64,000 bases of DNA from an uncultured Bacteroidales bacterium (GTDB taxonomy: Bacteria > Bacteroidota > Bacteroidia > Bacteroidales > Muribaculaceae), in NCBI GenBank assembly GCA_902800715.1, contig CADCFN010000007.1, positions 62,001 to 126,000 of the forward strand. Reading direction: 5' to 3'. The notes beneath the pieces were generated by a model that saw nothing but the letters and a program-made list of their open reading frames with translations, did no database searches and was not told the DNA's origin. The position numbers and the translations under genes were made by a program. This document shows, piece by piece, positions 53,917-63,630 of this stretch. Within the stretch, counting starts at the first letter, position 1. The number at the start of each line of letters is the position of its first letter.

Positions 53917-54459
53917 GTGACCGAACAAGAGATTGTCAACGGAGTCAAAAACAGGGACCGGAAGGCCATGCGCGCAATGTATGACCTGCTGGCAGGCTCG
54001 GCTATGGCCACTGCGCGGCGTTATCTTGGCGAGGACGACAGGTGCCGCGACGTGTTGCAGGACTGCTTCCTGAAAGCATTTACCCGAATCAGCGACTTTG
54101 ACTATCGAGGTGACGGTTCCCTGCGAGCCTGGATGACGCGGATTGTCGCCAACGAGTCCATCAACCAGTTGAAACGGCAGACCAAAATGACCTTCCTCGA
54201 AGAGAATGACATGGACATTGCTGATGAGGAGCCACCCAATCTATCCGGTATTCCACCCGAGGAAATCAACCGCATGATAGCCTCGTTGCCCACGGGATAC
54301 CGCATGGTGTTCAACCAATACGTGTTTGAGCACAAGAGCCACAAGGAAATCGCCCAATCGCTGGGCATCAAGGAGAATTCCTCGGCGTCACAACTGCTGA
54401 GAGCCAAGCGACTGCTGGCCAAGATGATTCACCAATATCAACAAGACCACGATGACTGA
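53917..54459 (+). CDS. ECF RNA polymerase sigma factor
   Basis: 180 residues starting at GTG 53917. Region 2 (YDLLAGSAMATARRYLGEDDRCRDVLQDCFLKAF) and region 4 (LPTGYRMVFNQYVFEHKSHKEIAQSLGIKENSSASQLLRAKRLL) are both complete. The downstream gene overlaps by 8 bases and encodes its membrane partner, the usual sigma/anti-sigma arrangement. The 197-base gap upstream has a small hairpin (53801-53814) and no recognisable consensus promoter, consistent with autoregulation by a different promoter type. Confidence 0.92.
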   Translation: MTEQEIVNGVKNRDRKAMRAMYDLLAGSAMATARRYLGEDDRCRDVLQDCFLKAFTRISDFDYRGDGSLRAWMTRIVANESINQLKRQTKMTFLEENDMDIADEEPPNLSGIPPEEINRMIASLPTGYRMVFNQYVFEHKSHKEIAQSLGIKENSSASQLLRAKRLLAKMIHQYQQDHDD

Positions 54460-55660
54460 CAACGACTGGATAAAACAGCTGCAAGCCATGATGGACAGGC
54501 ACCAAGAGCCCGTCCCTGACGACCTGTGGCAGGACATCGAGAAGCATTTGCCCGAACAGCAGGCAAGGCGTCGCCCGATGACGGCATGGCCGCGATATGC
54601 AGCCGCAGCCGCATTGGTGCTGGCAGTCATCGGTATCGGCAGCCTATTGTGGCACAACGACAACACGCTAGAAGGTCCAGCCACATCATCAACAGAAACA
54701 ACAGGCAACACCCACGAGCCTGAAATCACTCATGAACTGCTGGCTCAAAACGAGGAAGCAGATTGTGTAATTGATGAGCCGGCAACCACAACTCGAGCAT
54801 CACAACCGGCTGCAGCCTTGAAATCGTCGCCAACTGCCGATGACAGAAATGTCATTGCCCAAGCTGCCGAAAACGAGAAGAAAGAGCAGATTGTTCAAGA
54901 GGCAAGCGAGACAACACCTGTCGAGCCACCGACAGAACAAGCCCGACAACCTATTGAACGACGCAACGGAAGTCACGTCAAGGAGTCTCCAACCACTAAT
55001 GTGCCGCATCAGTCTATCCTGCCGAAGTTCAAAAAGGCGGGCATTACTGTGGGCCTGTATGCGTCAAATAGCGTCAAGCCGAATTGGCCGTCCAGCAAGG
55101 ACTATGCCTACGAGTATGAAGCGATAGGCTATCCCAAAGCAGATTATTCGGACGACATTTATTATTCCGAGGATATCTATAGTGCTAACCATCATGCGCC
55201 GATGTCCATGGGACTGAGTGTGCGTCTGCCGCTGACCAACCGCCTGGCGTTGACAAGCGGCCTGGTCTATACGCGGCTCAAATCGGATTTTAACTCATCG
55301 CGCAAGCATCGTGAACAGACCTTGCACTATCTGGGTATCCCGCTTGGTGCTACCTATACCATCTGGGGGTACAAACGATTCAGCGTCTATGCCGTCGGTG
55401 GTGTGCAAGCCGACTTCAACGTCAAGGCAACGCTTAAAGAGTCCACCCAAACCAACGCCCTGAGTATCGGGAAAGACCACGTTCAATTCTCGGCACTAAT
55501 AGGTCCTGGCATTCAACTCGACCTAGTGCATGGCTTAGGCATCTATGTGGAGCCCACAGCCCGCTACTACTTCAACAACGGGAGCGATGTCGCCAATTAT
55601 TACAAGGAGCATCAGTGGAACATTAACTTCAATGGCGGATTGAGGTTCACACTGGAGTAG
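54452..55660 (+). CDS. Anti-sigma-like membrane protein with C-terminal beta-barrel-like domain
   Basis: 402 residues. A cytoplasmic segment of about 45 residues (opening MTDNDWIKQLQAMMDRHQEP) is followed by one membrane helix (about 49-67) and a disordered Thr/Glu/Ala-rich linker (70-185). The last 210 residues (from KAGITVGLYASNSVKPNW) look like an outer-membrane-type beta barrel with strands LALTSGLVYTRLKSDF, FSVYAVGGVQADFNVKA and INFNGGLRFTLE. Overlaps the sigma factor gene by 8 bases. Probably binds and inhibits the ECF sigma factor; the barrel-like domain could sense envelope state. Confidence 0.78.
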   Translation: MTDNDWIKQLQAMMDRHQEPVPDDLWQDIEKHLPEQQARRRPMTAWPRYAAAAALVLAVIGIGSLLWHNDNTLEGPATSSTETTGNTHEPEITHELLAQNEEADCVIDEPATTTRASQPAAALKSSPTADDRNVIAQAAENEKKEQIVQEASETTPVEPPTEQARQPIERRNGSHVKESPTTNVPHQSILPKFKKAGITVGLYASNSVKPNWPSSKDYAYEYEAIGYPKADYSDDIYYSEDIYSANHHAPMSMGLSVRLPLTNRLALTSGLVYTRLKSDFNSSRKHREQTLHYLGIPLGATYTIWGYKRFSVYAVGGVQADFNVKATLKESTQTNALSIGKDHVQFSALIGPGIQLDLVHGLGIYVEPTARYYFNNGSDVANYYKEHQWNINFNGGLRFTLE

Positions 55661-55685
55661 TATTTCCAGTTTTCTGAGAAAAAGG

Positions 55686-55693
55686 CTATCTTT
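55686..55693 (+). promoter_or_regulatory. Promoter -7 element of the serpin gene
   Basis: TATCTTTG, about 120 bases before ATG 55814, giving a long leader. Confidence 0.4.
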
Positions 55694-55813
55694 GCCATTG
55701 ATTGGGTGCAAGGCTATCATAATTTATCTCGCCTAGCCATGCAAGATTATAGCATGATGGCAGTTTAAATGGCAGAAGCACCTAATTACAACGATTAATT
55801 AATTGACAAGACT

Positions 55814-57112
55814 ATGAAGTATTTCTGGAAACCTATCCTGATGGCGTGCATGCTGCTGGGCGTGCTCACGTCATGCAGCGACAATGGGGAGGACGTGGTT
55901 GACATGCTCCCCAAGTTAAGACCTATCACCCTCACTGTCGAGCAGCAGCAGATGAGGGATAACAACAACGAGTTTGCATGCCGATTGTTCCGCACCATCA
56001 ACGAGCAGAAAGACGGTAACGGCAGCATCATTGTGTCGCCCATCAGCGTGACCTACGTGCTAGGTATGCTCAACACGGGTGCTGACGGCCAGACGCGCCA
56101 GCAAATCACCGACGTCCTGGGGCTGGGCAGCTCCGTCCAGGAAATCAACGAGTATTGCAAGAAGATGATTGACGAGGCTCCACTGGTTGACCCCAGCGTG
56201 ACCGTCCAGATTGCCAACTGCATCGACGTGAACTCGGCCCTGGGACTCACCCTCGTGCCGCGGTTCAAGACCGACATGCAGAATTACTACGATGCCCAAA
56301 TCGAGGCGTTGGACTTCAACAAGAGCAGCAGCCTGGACAAAATCAACAGCTGGTGCAAGAAGAACACCGACGGCATGATACCCACCATCCTTGACGAGCT
56401 CAATGCCGATGCCGCGATGTATCTGTTGAACGCCATCTACTTCAAGGCGACGTGGACCGAGAAATTTGACCCCAAGGACACCCGCGACATGGACTTCACC
56501 ATGACCGACGGCACGACATACAAGCGCAAACAAATGCATCGCAAAGCGCTGGCTGCCTATGGCAAGAACGACCTGTGCGAGATGCTTTGCCTGCCCTACG
56601 GAAGCAATGGTTACAGCATGTATGTCCTACTGCCAGTCGAGGGGAAGACCGTGGACGACGTCATCCAGGGTATCTCGGCCGACGCAGTCCAGCAGCAACT
56701 GTTCGTCATGAATCCCCATGAGGTGGATATCCTGATGCCACGCTTCACCACTAGCAGCGAGACCATGCTCGACAAGGTGCTCCCGGCGATGGGTATGATT
56801 CGGGCCTTCAATCCCTATTATGCCGAATTTCCCAATATGGCCCAGGTCGCCTACGGTTTTGCCGAGGACCCCAATATGGAACTTAACCGCAACCTCTATG
56901 TGTCGATGATGAAGCAGAAGGCCAAAATCGAGGTCAACGAGGAGGGTACCAAGGCATCGGCTGTAACCATCGCCCAAATGGGTGAGGCTGCTGCTCCCCC
57001 CCCTCCACAATACCAGCAAGTGGACTTCCACGCCACGCGTCCCTTTGTCTATTACATTGTCGAGAACAGCACCCGCTCCATTTTCTTCATGGGCACCTAC
57101 TGCGGCGAGTGA
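55814..57112 (+). CDS. Serpin-family protease inhibitor lipoprotein
   Basis: 432 residues. Lipoprotein signal peptide with lipobox LTSC. The serpin core is clear: NGSIIVSPISVTYVLGMLNTGADG, LLNAIYFKATWTEKF, then the C-terminal block HATRPFVYYIVENSTRSIFFMG. The reactive-loop hinge EEGTKASAVT (P15 Gly378 to P8 Thr385) has the small residues required for an inhibitory serpin. The loop continues with Ala392 as the likely P1, followed by Ala-Ala and four Pro. Small P1 residues suggest elastase-like target proteases. A run of eight C (56996-57003) encodes part of the Pro stretch. Confidence 0.92.
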   Translation: MKYFWKPILMACMLLGVLTSCSDNGEDVVDMLPKLRPITLTVEQQQMRDNNNEFACRLFRTINEQKDGNGSIIVSPISVTYVLGMLNTGADGQTRQQITDVLGLGSSVQEINEYCKKMIDEAPLVDPSVTVQIANCIDVNSALGLTLVPRFKTDMQNYYDAQIEALDFNKSSSLDKINSWCKKNTDGMIPTILDELNADAAMYLLNAIYFKATWTEKFDPKDTRDMDFTMTDGTTYKRKQMHRKALAAYGKNDLCEMLCLPYGSNGYSMYVLLPVEGKTVDDVIQGISADAVQQQLFVMNPHEVDILMPRFTTSSETMLDKVLPAMGMIRAFNPYYAEFPNMAQVAYGFAEDPNMELNRNLYVSMMKQKAKIEVNEEGTKASAVTIAQMGEAAAPPPPQYQQVDFHATRPFVYYIVENSTRSIFFMGTYCGE

Positions 57113-57156
57113 TTCACAGCCAGAGAATTAACATTACATCTATTAAAGCCATATCA

Positions 57157-57208
57157 GATAGCCCCTTCATCCTCATCAATGGATGATGAAAGGGCTATCA
57201 TTTGTTTT
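57157..57208 (+). terminator. Terminator of the serpin gene
   Basis: A long stem closed by GATAGCCC/GGGCTATC (57157-57199) with a few mismatches, followed by ATTTGTTTT. Confidence 0.7.
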
Positions 57209-57317
57209 GCCATTGCCATTTGACAACTCGGGCAATGGTAGTCATCGTTCTTGTTGCCGTACAAAAATAGAACTGAGTACACCAAACCTTCATATTTTTC
57301 CTTTTTTTAATTGATTA

Positions 57318-57348
57318 TTGCTGGTTTTGCAAAAAAAACCTATATTTG
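57318..57348 (+). promoter_or_regulatory. Promoter of the LRR protein gene
   Basis: TTG at 57318-57320 and TATATTTG at 57341-57348 with a 20-base spacer, 62 bases before ATG 57411. Confidence 0.6.
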
Positions 57349-57410
57349 CTGCCGTATTCATAACCGTATTATAGCACAATAAGTTATCAACATCATATTT
57401 ATTACTAATT

Positions 57411-60400
57411 ATGAAAAAACTGCTATTTTTAAGGACATGCTTTGCCCTGCTGCTGGCATTCTTAGCGCTCAGCTATGCAGAGGCGAGCGTGACGCTCAAC
57501 TCGACAAACTTCCCTGACAACAATTTCAGGGCAGCGTTGGAGCCTTACGCTCAAAATGGAGTGATTGACGAGACTACTCTCACCACACTCGATGTCTCAG
57601 GCAAAGACATCACCGAACTTACAGGCTTGCAGCTATTGACAGGCCTCACTACCCTTGACATCAGCGACAACCCCACACTGGCGACTGGAGCCAACCTGAC
57701 CACATTGAGGGCGCTGACAACGCTCAAGGCCAGCAACTGCAACCTGATTACGCTGGCGGCTACAACAGGCACCAGCAACGTGACAAATGTGTCAGGTCCC
57801 GGTATTGTTATTAATAACAATAACGCCAACATCACTTATCTGGACATTTCCAGGAATGCCAATTTCTATGGCAGCGCCAATCTTCAAAACCTGACCAACC
57901 TGGAAACACTGGTCATGCACCACTGCACCAACTTCGACTATTGGGGCACCCCTGGCAACTATATGTCAAGCCTCAAGTACGTTGATGTGAGCTATTGCAC
58001 CAACATGGACCGCATCTTCCTGCCAGCGGCTGCCAACCTCGAGGTGCTTAAAGCAGCAGGCCTGCCCAAACTCAAAGGTTTCCGTTCAAAGAGCAGTCTG
58101 ACGAGTTCCCAACAATACCGCATCGTGCTGAAACACAACCTGACAACGCTCAAATGGCTTGACGTGAGCGGGTGTACACAACTGTCCAACATTTATCTGC
58201 GTTATTGTACCAATTTGCAACACCTGGATGCGTCGGGCACTCATTTGACCGGTTTCTCGGCCTACGCAGGTTTGAATGACGGTGACCCCACCGATGGCTA
58301 CATCCAGTTGCCCACCGATTTGGCGACGCTGCGTTATCTTAACTTGGCTGACTGCTCGTCAATGACATCGCTCCGTGCCCTAAAGGACACCTACCACGTC
58401 ACCTGTCTGGACACTTTGATTCTGACCAATGACACCCATCTGGGATGGTCCAACGACGGAATTGAAGCCCAGGCAAACATGACCTATCTGGATGTGACCA
58501 ATTGCAACATCTCGACTGCCGGTCCGAATTATGTCCCCAAATTTGACAACCTGAAAAATCTGAAGACATTACTCTACGGCGAGAATCCTGATGTGGGTTA
58601 TCTGAGAATTACTAACAACAGCAGCCTGCAAACACTGGACCTGCACGATAACACAGGAATGACCATGCTCGCCCTGGTCAACTGCTCACTGCCTCGCACC
58701 GACCTCAGCATCGACGCCACCAACTGCCCTGCCCTCACCGGCTTGAAACTGAACAACAACGGCTATGGCTCGGTGAGCGAGGCTCTGGACAATGCCACCG
58801 CTTGGGGACTTGACAACATCAAGTTCCTCTATCTGGAGAAAAACAGCGGTTTCACGGGTGGCCCATTAACCCTCAATGAGAGTGATTGTGCCGGACTGAC
58901 TGGTCTAGACCTGAGCGACAACGGCTTTACCAGCTTCAACGCACCCAGCCTGCCCGATGGACTCACAGCGCTCATGATTGGTAAAAATCCCAACATGACC
59001 CGCCTGGAAATGCATCACAACCCCGGCATCACCACCATGGCTGCCGATACCGTGATGCGTGACGGCAGCGGACTGTACCTGCTGGGCAACACAGCGCTGA
59101 CCTATATGGACATCAGCGGCACCGCCGAGCAACCCAACTATTTCCAGCGCATCGGCAACAACAGTTCGCTCAACGGTGTGCCCATCGACACGATAAAGGG
59201 AAGCTACAACAAGTTCTACACTTTCAGGAACCTGACCCAGGTGGCTGGTGGTGTCACCGAGTACTGCACCCTGATTAAGATACAGGACAATCCGACAAAA
59301 TACAAAGCCGTTTACTCACTAACAGAGCCTCAAAACTACAATTATAAGGCTTATTGGCCCACGATGGCAGCAATGCCCGACAGCGCCTCGCTGGAGCAGT
59401 TGCCCAACCTAAAATACCTTGACTTGAGCTACTGCCAGTTGAAGGATTCTGTCTATCTGCACAAGAATCCCGAGCTGCGTTACCTTGACGTGAGCCACAA
59501 CCGCACGATTAAGCGCTACACCACGTCGCAAGACAAGGGTAAAGCCTACAGAGAATCGATTCCTGCCAACAACTCCTTCAACCGCGAATTCCCTGACTAC
59601 AAGAAATACCTGTGGTTAGTAGAGCTCACGCCCAAGTACCCTGGCAGGCAGGAGGCTTACGACCAGGAATACTACACCCTGGACTACAATGACACGACCG
59701 GCCTCTACATTCTTGACCTGCTCGACAACAACAAGCTGGAATATCTTGATTTCAGTTATACTGGTATCGAACAGACAGCGTTGACCCATTGCCACGTTTC
59801 CAATGCCCGCTATATCTGGATTCAGGATTTGCCTGAACTCAAGTACTTATATGCCAACTACAATGGCATGCGCTCGATGGGTATCGGCACCCAGTACGGC
59901 AAGAAGAAACGTGATGGCGAGGTGTTGACCGACGCACTCAAGTCACTGGAGCGACTTTCCATCATCGGAATGCGCGGAGCCGATGTGACCACTATGCAGG
60001 GTTCGATTAACTTCTTGACCAATACGCTATGCACCAAGCTGCACTACGTCAATCTGTCCTACTCTGATTTTGACTCTATCGGCGTTTATTCGCCCCATAT
60101 TGATACCCTTATCGTCAAGGGCAACCCGATTCACCATGTCAATGTTCAGACCGTTGACAACATCACCTATATCGATGCCACCGAATGCGCCTTCAAGCAA
60201 CGCGGCTTTGACCCGGAAACGGGCAATACCGTCGGCATCCCAGCTACTGTCCGTCAAAGATACTATGACACCAGCTCCGGCCAGACCAAAGAGAAAACCA
60301 TTACAATGAACGGAGCCCGAAAAGGCGGTGTCTATACCGGTGCGGAGACTACACCGTGGAGCGGTCTGCGCAGCATCCGCGCCCACAACAGGCCAGAACT

Positions 60401-61868
60401 GACAACCGTATTGCTTGACAACAGCAACGCGCTGACCGAGGTCTATTGCCACCATGACCCAAAACTGCCCGAAATCCGCGGCTTTGACAACCTGGCTTAC
60501 AGCAAACCCGCTGTCGATAGCGAATTCGGCTTCCCCACCGATGCCGACTCGCTGCGCCTCGTCTGGGTCAACGATAATGATGTGTTCAACAAGCTGGACT
60601 TGAGCCATAACGTCAAGCTCAACTACCTGCACGCCTATAACGACAAAGCGCTGGGCGATGCTCTGGGAGACGACGGCATGTGCCTCAATAACAACCCCGA
60701 GCTGATTTCGGCATGGGTATCCAACTCCAACCTACGGGTATTCACCAATAATGCCACCACTCATCTCGACACGCTCAAGATTTGGCAGAATCCCCAATTG
60801 GATGCGCTCAATGTGACGGCGAACACCGGGCTCAAGTGGTTTGACCTGCGCAACTGCATGATTCGAGACCTTGATATGAGCAAGAACACCCAGCTCACCT
60901 ATTTCGATTGCAGTAACATGGACAGCATCTCAGCCGGATGGAACACCTTCAACAACTACGGCTTCGAGATGCCGCGACAGGTGCCTACCAGCATGAGTGA
61001 GCCCGGCAAGAACAGTATTGCCGACCTGCATTTCGGCAGCAATGCGCTGCAAGTCGTCAGGGCCGACAACAATGACCTGTACTGCATGGACGGCCTGAAT
61101 GACAATGACGGCCTGCACACCCTCACCTACAGCTATAACCACATCAACGGCATCGACCTGAACGGTTGCCCGAACATAACGGAGTACAACTGCTACCACA
61201 ACGTCAGGGGTGTGTTCATGGGCGAGCTGTCGCGATGGAAGGGACTTGATGAAGATAAAAATATCATCACCTGCTCGATGTATTATCTGCAACTGGTGAA
61301 GAATGCAGGTGATGCACTTAACGGCAATGACACCTTCCTTGGCCACAAGTGCGGACAAGACACCATTGCGGGTACCAACAGCAATGGTTACATGAGGCAG
61401 CTTGAGGACGATGGTTTTGACCCCGAAAAGGTCATCAGCTTCACCGTCAACGCTGCAGGTCCCTATGTGAGCACGCGTGACAGCGACCAGGGTAACCATG
61501 CTCCCAGGAGGGCTGATATCGTCTATGGGCCCGACGCTGAGATTGACACCGACAAGATTTATGGCAAGGTTGCGGTCATCAAGATGTATGACTCAGAACG
61601 CAACTACATCGAGTACCTGTATGATGACGGCCGTCCAAATTCAACGCGAGACGGCGGGTCAGCTTTCGGTTTGGCATGGCAACCACCCGGTGAACCCACT
61701 TCGATAGAAGAGACGCAAGCCGATGCTTTGGGAGCACCCATTGTTGTGAGCGAGCGCTACTACGATGCCAGCGGAGCTGAGCACAGCTCACCAATATCGG
61801 GCCTGAACATCATCGTTCGTCAGATGAGCGACGGTTCGACGCGAACCAGCAAGGAAATCAGGAAGTAA
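57411..61868 (+). CDS. Giant secreted leucine-rich-repeat protein
   Basis: 1485 residues. Signal peptide about 1-26 (MKKLLFLRTCFALLLAFLAL...). The body consists of irregular leucine-rich repeats with the core LxxLDLSxN/CxxL (LTTLDISDNPTL, LKYVDVSYCTNM, LRYLNLADCSSM, LTGLDLSDNGFTSF, LRYLDVSHNRTIKRY), interrupted by longer loops at about 590-700 and 930-1000. Repeats are rich in Asn, Asp, Cys and Tyr. The final 50 residues (VSERYYDASGAEHSSPISGL then a short Gly/Ser/Thr-rich end) resemble the conserved C-terminal tail of Bacteroidales secreted proteins. Probably a surface protein binding host or microbial ligands; the ligand is unknown. Confidence 0.85.
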   Translation: MKKLLFLRTCFALLLAFLALSYAEASVTLNSTNFPDNNFRAALEPYAQNGVIDETTLTTLDVSGKDITELTGLQLLTGLTTLDISDNPTLATGANLTTLRALTTLKASNCNLITLAATTGTSNVTNVSGPGIVINNNNANITYLDISRNANFYGSANLQNLTNLETLVMHHCTNFDYWGTPGNYMSSLKYVDVSYCTNMDRIFLPAAANLEVLKAAGLPKLKGFRSKSSLTSSQQYRIVLKHNLTTLKWLDVSGCTQLSNIYLRYCTNLQHLDASGTHLTGFSAYAGLNDGDPTDGYIQLPTDLATLRYLNLADCSSMTSLRALKDTYHVTCLDTLILTNDTHLGWSNDGIEAQANMTYLDVTNCNISTAGPNYVPKFDNLKNLKTLLYGENPDVGYLRITNNSSLQTLDLHDNTGMTMLALVNCSLPRTDLSIDATNCPALTGLKLNNNGYGSVSEALDNATAWGLDNIKFLYLEKNSGFTGGPLTLNESDCAGLTGLDLSDNGFTSFNAPSLPDGLTALMIGKNPNMTRLEMHHNPGITTMAADTVMRDGSGLYLLGNTALTYMDISGTAEQPNYFQRIGNNSSLNGVPIDTIKGSYNKFYTFRNLTQVAGGVTEYCTLIKIQDNPTKYKAVYSLTEPQNYNYKAYWPTMAAMPDSASLEQLPNLKYLDLSYCQLKDSVYLHKNPELRYLDVSHNRTIKRYTTSQDKGKAYRESIPANNSFNREFPDYKKYLWLVELTPKYPGRQEAYDQEYYTLDYNDTTGLYILDLLDNNKLEYLDFSYTGIEQTALTHCHVSNARYIWIQDLPELKYLYANYNGMRSMGIGTQYGKKKRDGEVLTDALKSLERLSIIGMRGADVTTMQGSINFLTNTLCTKLHYVNLSYSDFDSIGVYSPHIDTLIVKGNPIHHVNVQTVDNITYIDATECAFKQRGFDPETGNTVGIPATVRQRYYDTSSGQTKEKTITMNGARKGGVYTGAETTPWSGLRSIRAHNRPELTTVLLDNSNALTEVYCHHDPKLPEIRGFDNLAYSKPAVDSEFGFPTDADSLRLVWVNDNDVFNKLDLSHNVKLNYLHAYNDKALGDALGDDGMCLNNNPELISAWVSNSNLRVFTNNATTHLDTLKIWQNPQLDALNVTANTGLKWFDLRNCMIRDLDMSKNTQLTYFDCSNMDSISAGWNTFNNYGFEMPRQVPTSMSEPGKNSIADLHFGSNALQVVRADNNDLYCMDGLNDNDGLHTLTYSYNHINGIDLNGCPNITEYNCYHNVRGVFMGELSRWKGLDEDKNIITCSMYYLQLVKNAGDALNGNDTFLGHKCGQDTIAGTNSNGYMRQLEDDGFDPEKVISFTVNAAGPYVSTRDSDQGNHAPRRADIVYGPDAEIDTDKIYGKVAVIKMYDSERNYIEYLYDDGRPNSTRDGGSAFGLAWQPPGEPTSIEETQADALGAPIVVSERYYDASGAEHSSPISGLNIIVRQMSDGSTRTSKEIRK

Positions 61869-61938
61869 CCTTGAGTACAGGTTAAGTCCGTTCCTTTGCT
61901 ATCGTTAAGAATCAAACAGCAAACTTTTGTCCGTAATA

Positions 61939-61964
61939 ACGGGGGCGATGTCGCCCCCGTTTTA
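61939..61964 (+). terminator. Terminator of the LRR gene
   Basis: A 10-bp GC-rich stem (61939-61948/61951-61960) followed by TTTT, lying between convergent genes. Confidence 0.75.
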
Positions 61965-61989
61965 TCATAACCAAGAAGTTGTGTCAAGA

Positions 61990-63420
61990 TTAATCATCCC
62001 GCGTGTCAAGAGGGATAGAAAGGCCCACCAGGACATTGCAGCACTTGGTGTTCTTGCCCATGAACATATAATCGGTCCCTACAAACAAAGGACCCAGTTT
62101 CATGGCCAGTCCAAATGAATTACCGCCACACATAACGGGCGAGTAGCTGACAGCAAAGTCGAGCAAGCTCGAAGGATGTACACCCACCGAGAAGGTCAGT
62201 TCGCTATCATTGTCGGGCTTGTTGAAGCGATTGGTGAACAAGGCTCCCAAACTCAACTTGTCATTTACAAGGCGGTATTCGGCACCCAAGGCAAGCGTGG
62301 ATGCCAGCATGCTCTGCCTCGACTTGATGTCGGTGTTATCAGGAACGAGCCTGACCATGTCCAGATTCAATGCCTTGCTCGACCCCACGACATTGGCAAA
62401 TCGCTCGATATCGCCAGGATTGCTGCTGTCGTAATTCAGGTCCGAAGTGTTGGAATGCGCCTTCTGGGTAGAGCCTTTGGTCCACTTGATGAAACCCAAA
62501 TCGGTGATAGCAGCCGACAACGAGAATTCATCTGTGACTTTCATTGCAACACCCAAATCAAATGCAGCACCAAAACCAGCGATACCCATCTTGTTGGTAT
62601 TGTATTTGATTTTATCAATATATCCGTCAGTGTTGGTTTTCAGTTCCAAACCGTGACAGGAAGCCACCAAATCGGCATCCACATCGATTTGAGCAGTGCC
62701 CGTTGCATCAAGAAGCTCATCGGGCTCGGCGGCCGACCAGTTGAAGTCAGGACCGACGCCTTGCAAATTGGTCTTGACTGACGCGTTGTTGATTTTGAAT
62801 TTCACATTGCCCAGTCCCAGCAAACCTTTTACACGGCCGCCGACGCTAAGCCTATCGCCTATCAAGCGTGTATAACCCACGCCGACCTCGGAATAGGCAT
62901 TGAAGTTGAGTTCCTCGCCTTGCAAATGACGCGCATAGTCGGCATAGTCGTTGCTGTTAATGCCCTTCATGTCACGCATGAAACTGAACAGTTCCCTGGA
63001 AACGGTCATATTGCCGTCAACCCTCAAACCGATGTTGACCGAGATAAATCCATTGCCATGCCACTTGCCAACGGCGAACAGGTCTGTACCAGTGCTGGCA
63101 TTGGCCTTATTATATTCTTTCAGCTTATTGAAGAATTTGTCGGTGGTAAAGAAATCGGCATCATCGGCATTCTTGAACAGATTGTAGATATCTTCAGCCC
63201 CGAGTGCATTGGAACGCAGCGAGGCGTCAGCACGGCTCACACCGGGCAGATGAATGTAACCGCGCGTGGGCGCCAATGCGGGGTTCAACTGCAAGCGGTA
63301 TTGCGCACCGTCCATGAAATAGGAAGTGCGCACGAATTGTGCGTTGCCCACCCCGAAAGAGCAGGCAAGCAGTAATATCATGACGATGCGCAGTCGTGCG
63401 CAGCATAACTGATTAGTCAT
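61990..63420 (-). CDS. DUF5723-like outer-membrane barrel protein
   Basis: 476 residues from ATG 63420 (MTNQLCCARLRIVMILLLAC), preferred over a longer frame because a promoter element lies between and because this start gives a signal peptide ending VGNA. The mature start QFVRTSYFMDGAQYRLQLNPALAP with a following YIHLPG is characteristic of the DUF5723 family of Bacteroidetes outer-membrane proteins. Alternating beta-strand patterns run to the C-terminus (FGLAMKLGPLFVGTDYMFMG). Function unknown. Confidence 0.82.
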   Translation of the reverse strand: MTNQLCCARLRIVMILLLACSFGVGNAQFVRTSYFMDGAQYRLQLNPALAPTRGYIHLPGVSRADASLRSNALGAEDIYNLFKNADDADFFTTDKFFNKLKEYNKANASTGTDLFAVGKWHGNGFISVNIGLRVDGNMTVSRELFSFMRDMKGINSNDYADYARHLQGEELNFNAYSEVGVGYTRLIGDRLSVGGRVKGLLGLGNVKFKINNASVKTNLQGVGPDFNWSAAEPDELLDATGTAQIDVDADLVASCHGLELKTNTDGYIDKIKYNTNKMGIAGFGAAFDLGVAMKVTDEFSLSAAITDLGFIKWTKGSTQKAHSNTSDLNYDSSNPGDIERFANVVGSSKALNLDMVRLVPDNTDIKSRQSMLASTLALGAEYRLVNDKLSLGALFTNRFNKPDNDSELTFSVGVHPSSLLDFAVSYSPVMCGGNSFGLAMKLGPLFVGTDYMFMGKNTKCCNVLVGLSIPLDTRDD

Positions 63421-63467
63421 TGAAGGTTTCTTTATTAATAACAAGCGTTTTGTCGCATTCTCGGCCA

Positions 63468-63475
63468 CAAAAGTA
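63468..63475 (-). promoter_or_regulatory. Promoter -7 element of the DUF5723-like gene
   Basis: TACTTTTG on the minus strand, 47 bases before the start codon at 63420; supports the shorter start. Confidence 0.5.
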
Positions 63476-63574
63476 TAAAAAAATATCATGCTATACACGT
63501 TAATGGCCATAAACTTGCAAGTCGAGCAAACTAAAAAAACAATCAAAAGTGCATCATGAGTAGCAACTTTTTAC

Positions 63575-63582
63575 TACTTTTG
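63575..63582 (+). promoter_or_regulatory. Promoter -7 element of pdxA
   Basis: TACTTTTG, 48 bases before ATG 63631. Confidence 0.5.
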
Positions 63583-63630
63583 TCGTTTATAACTGAAACT
63601 ACTAATAAAAAAAGATACAAATCACACAAT

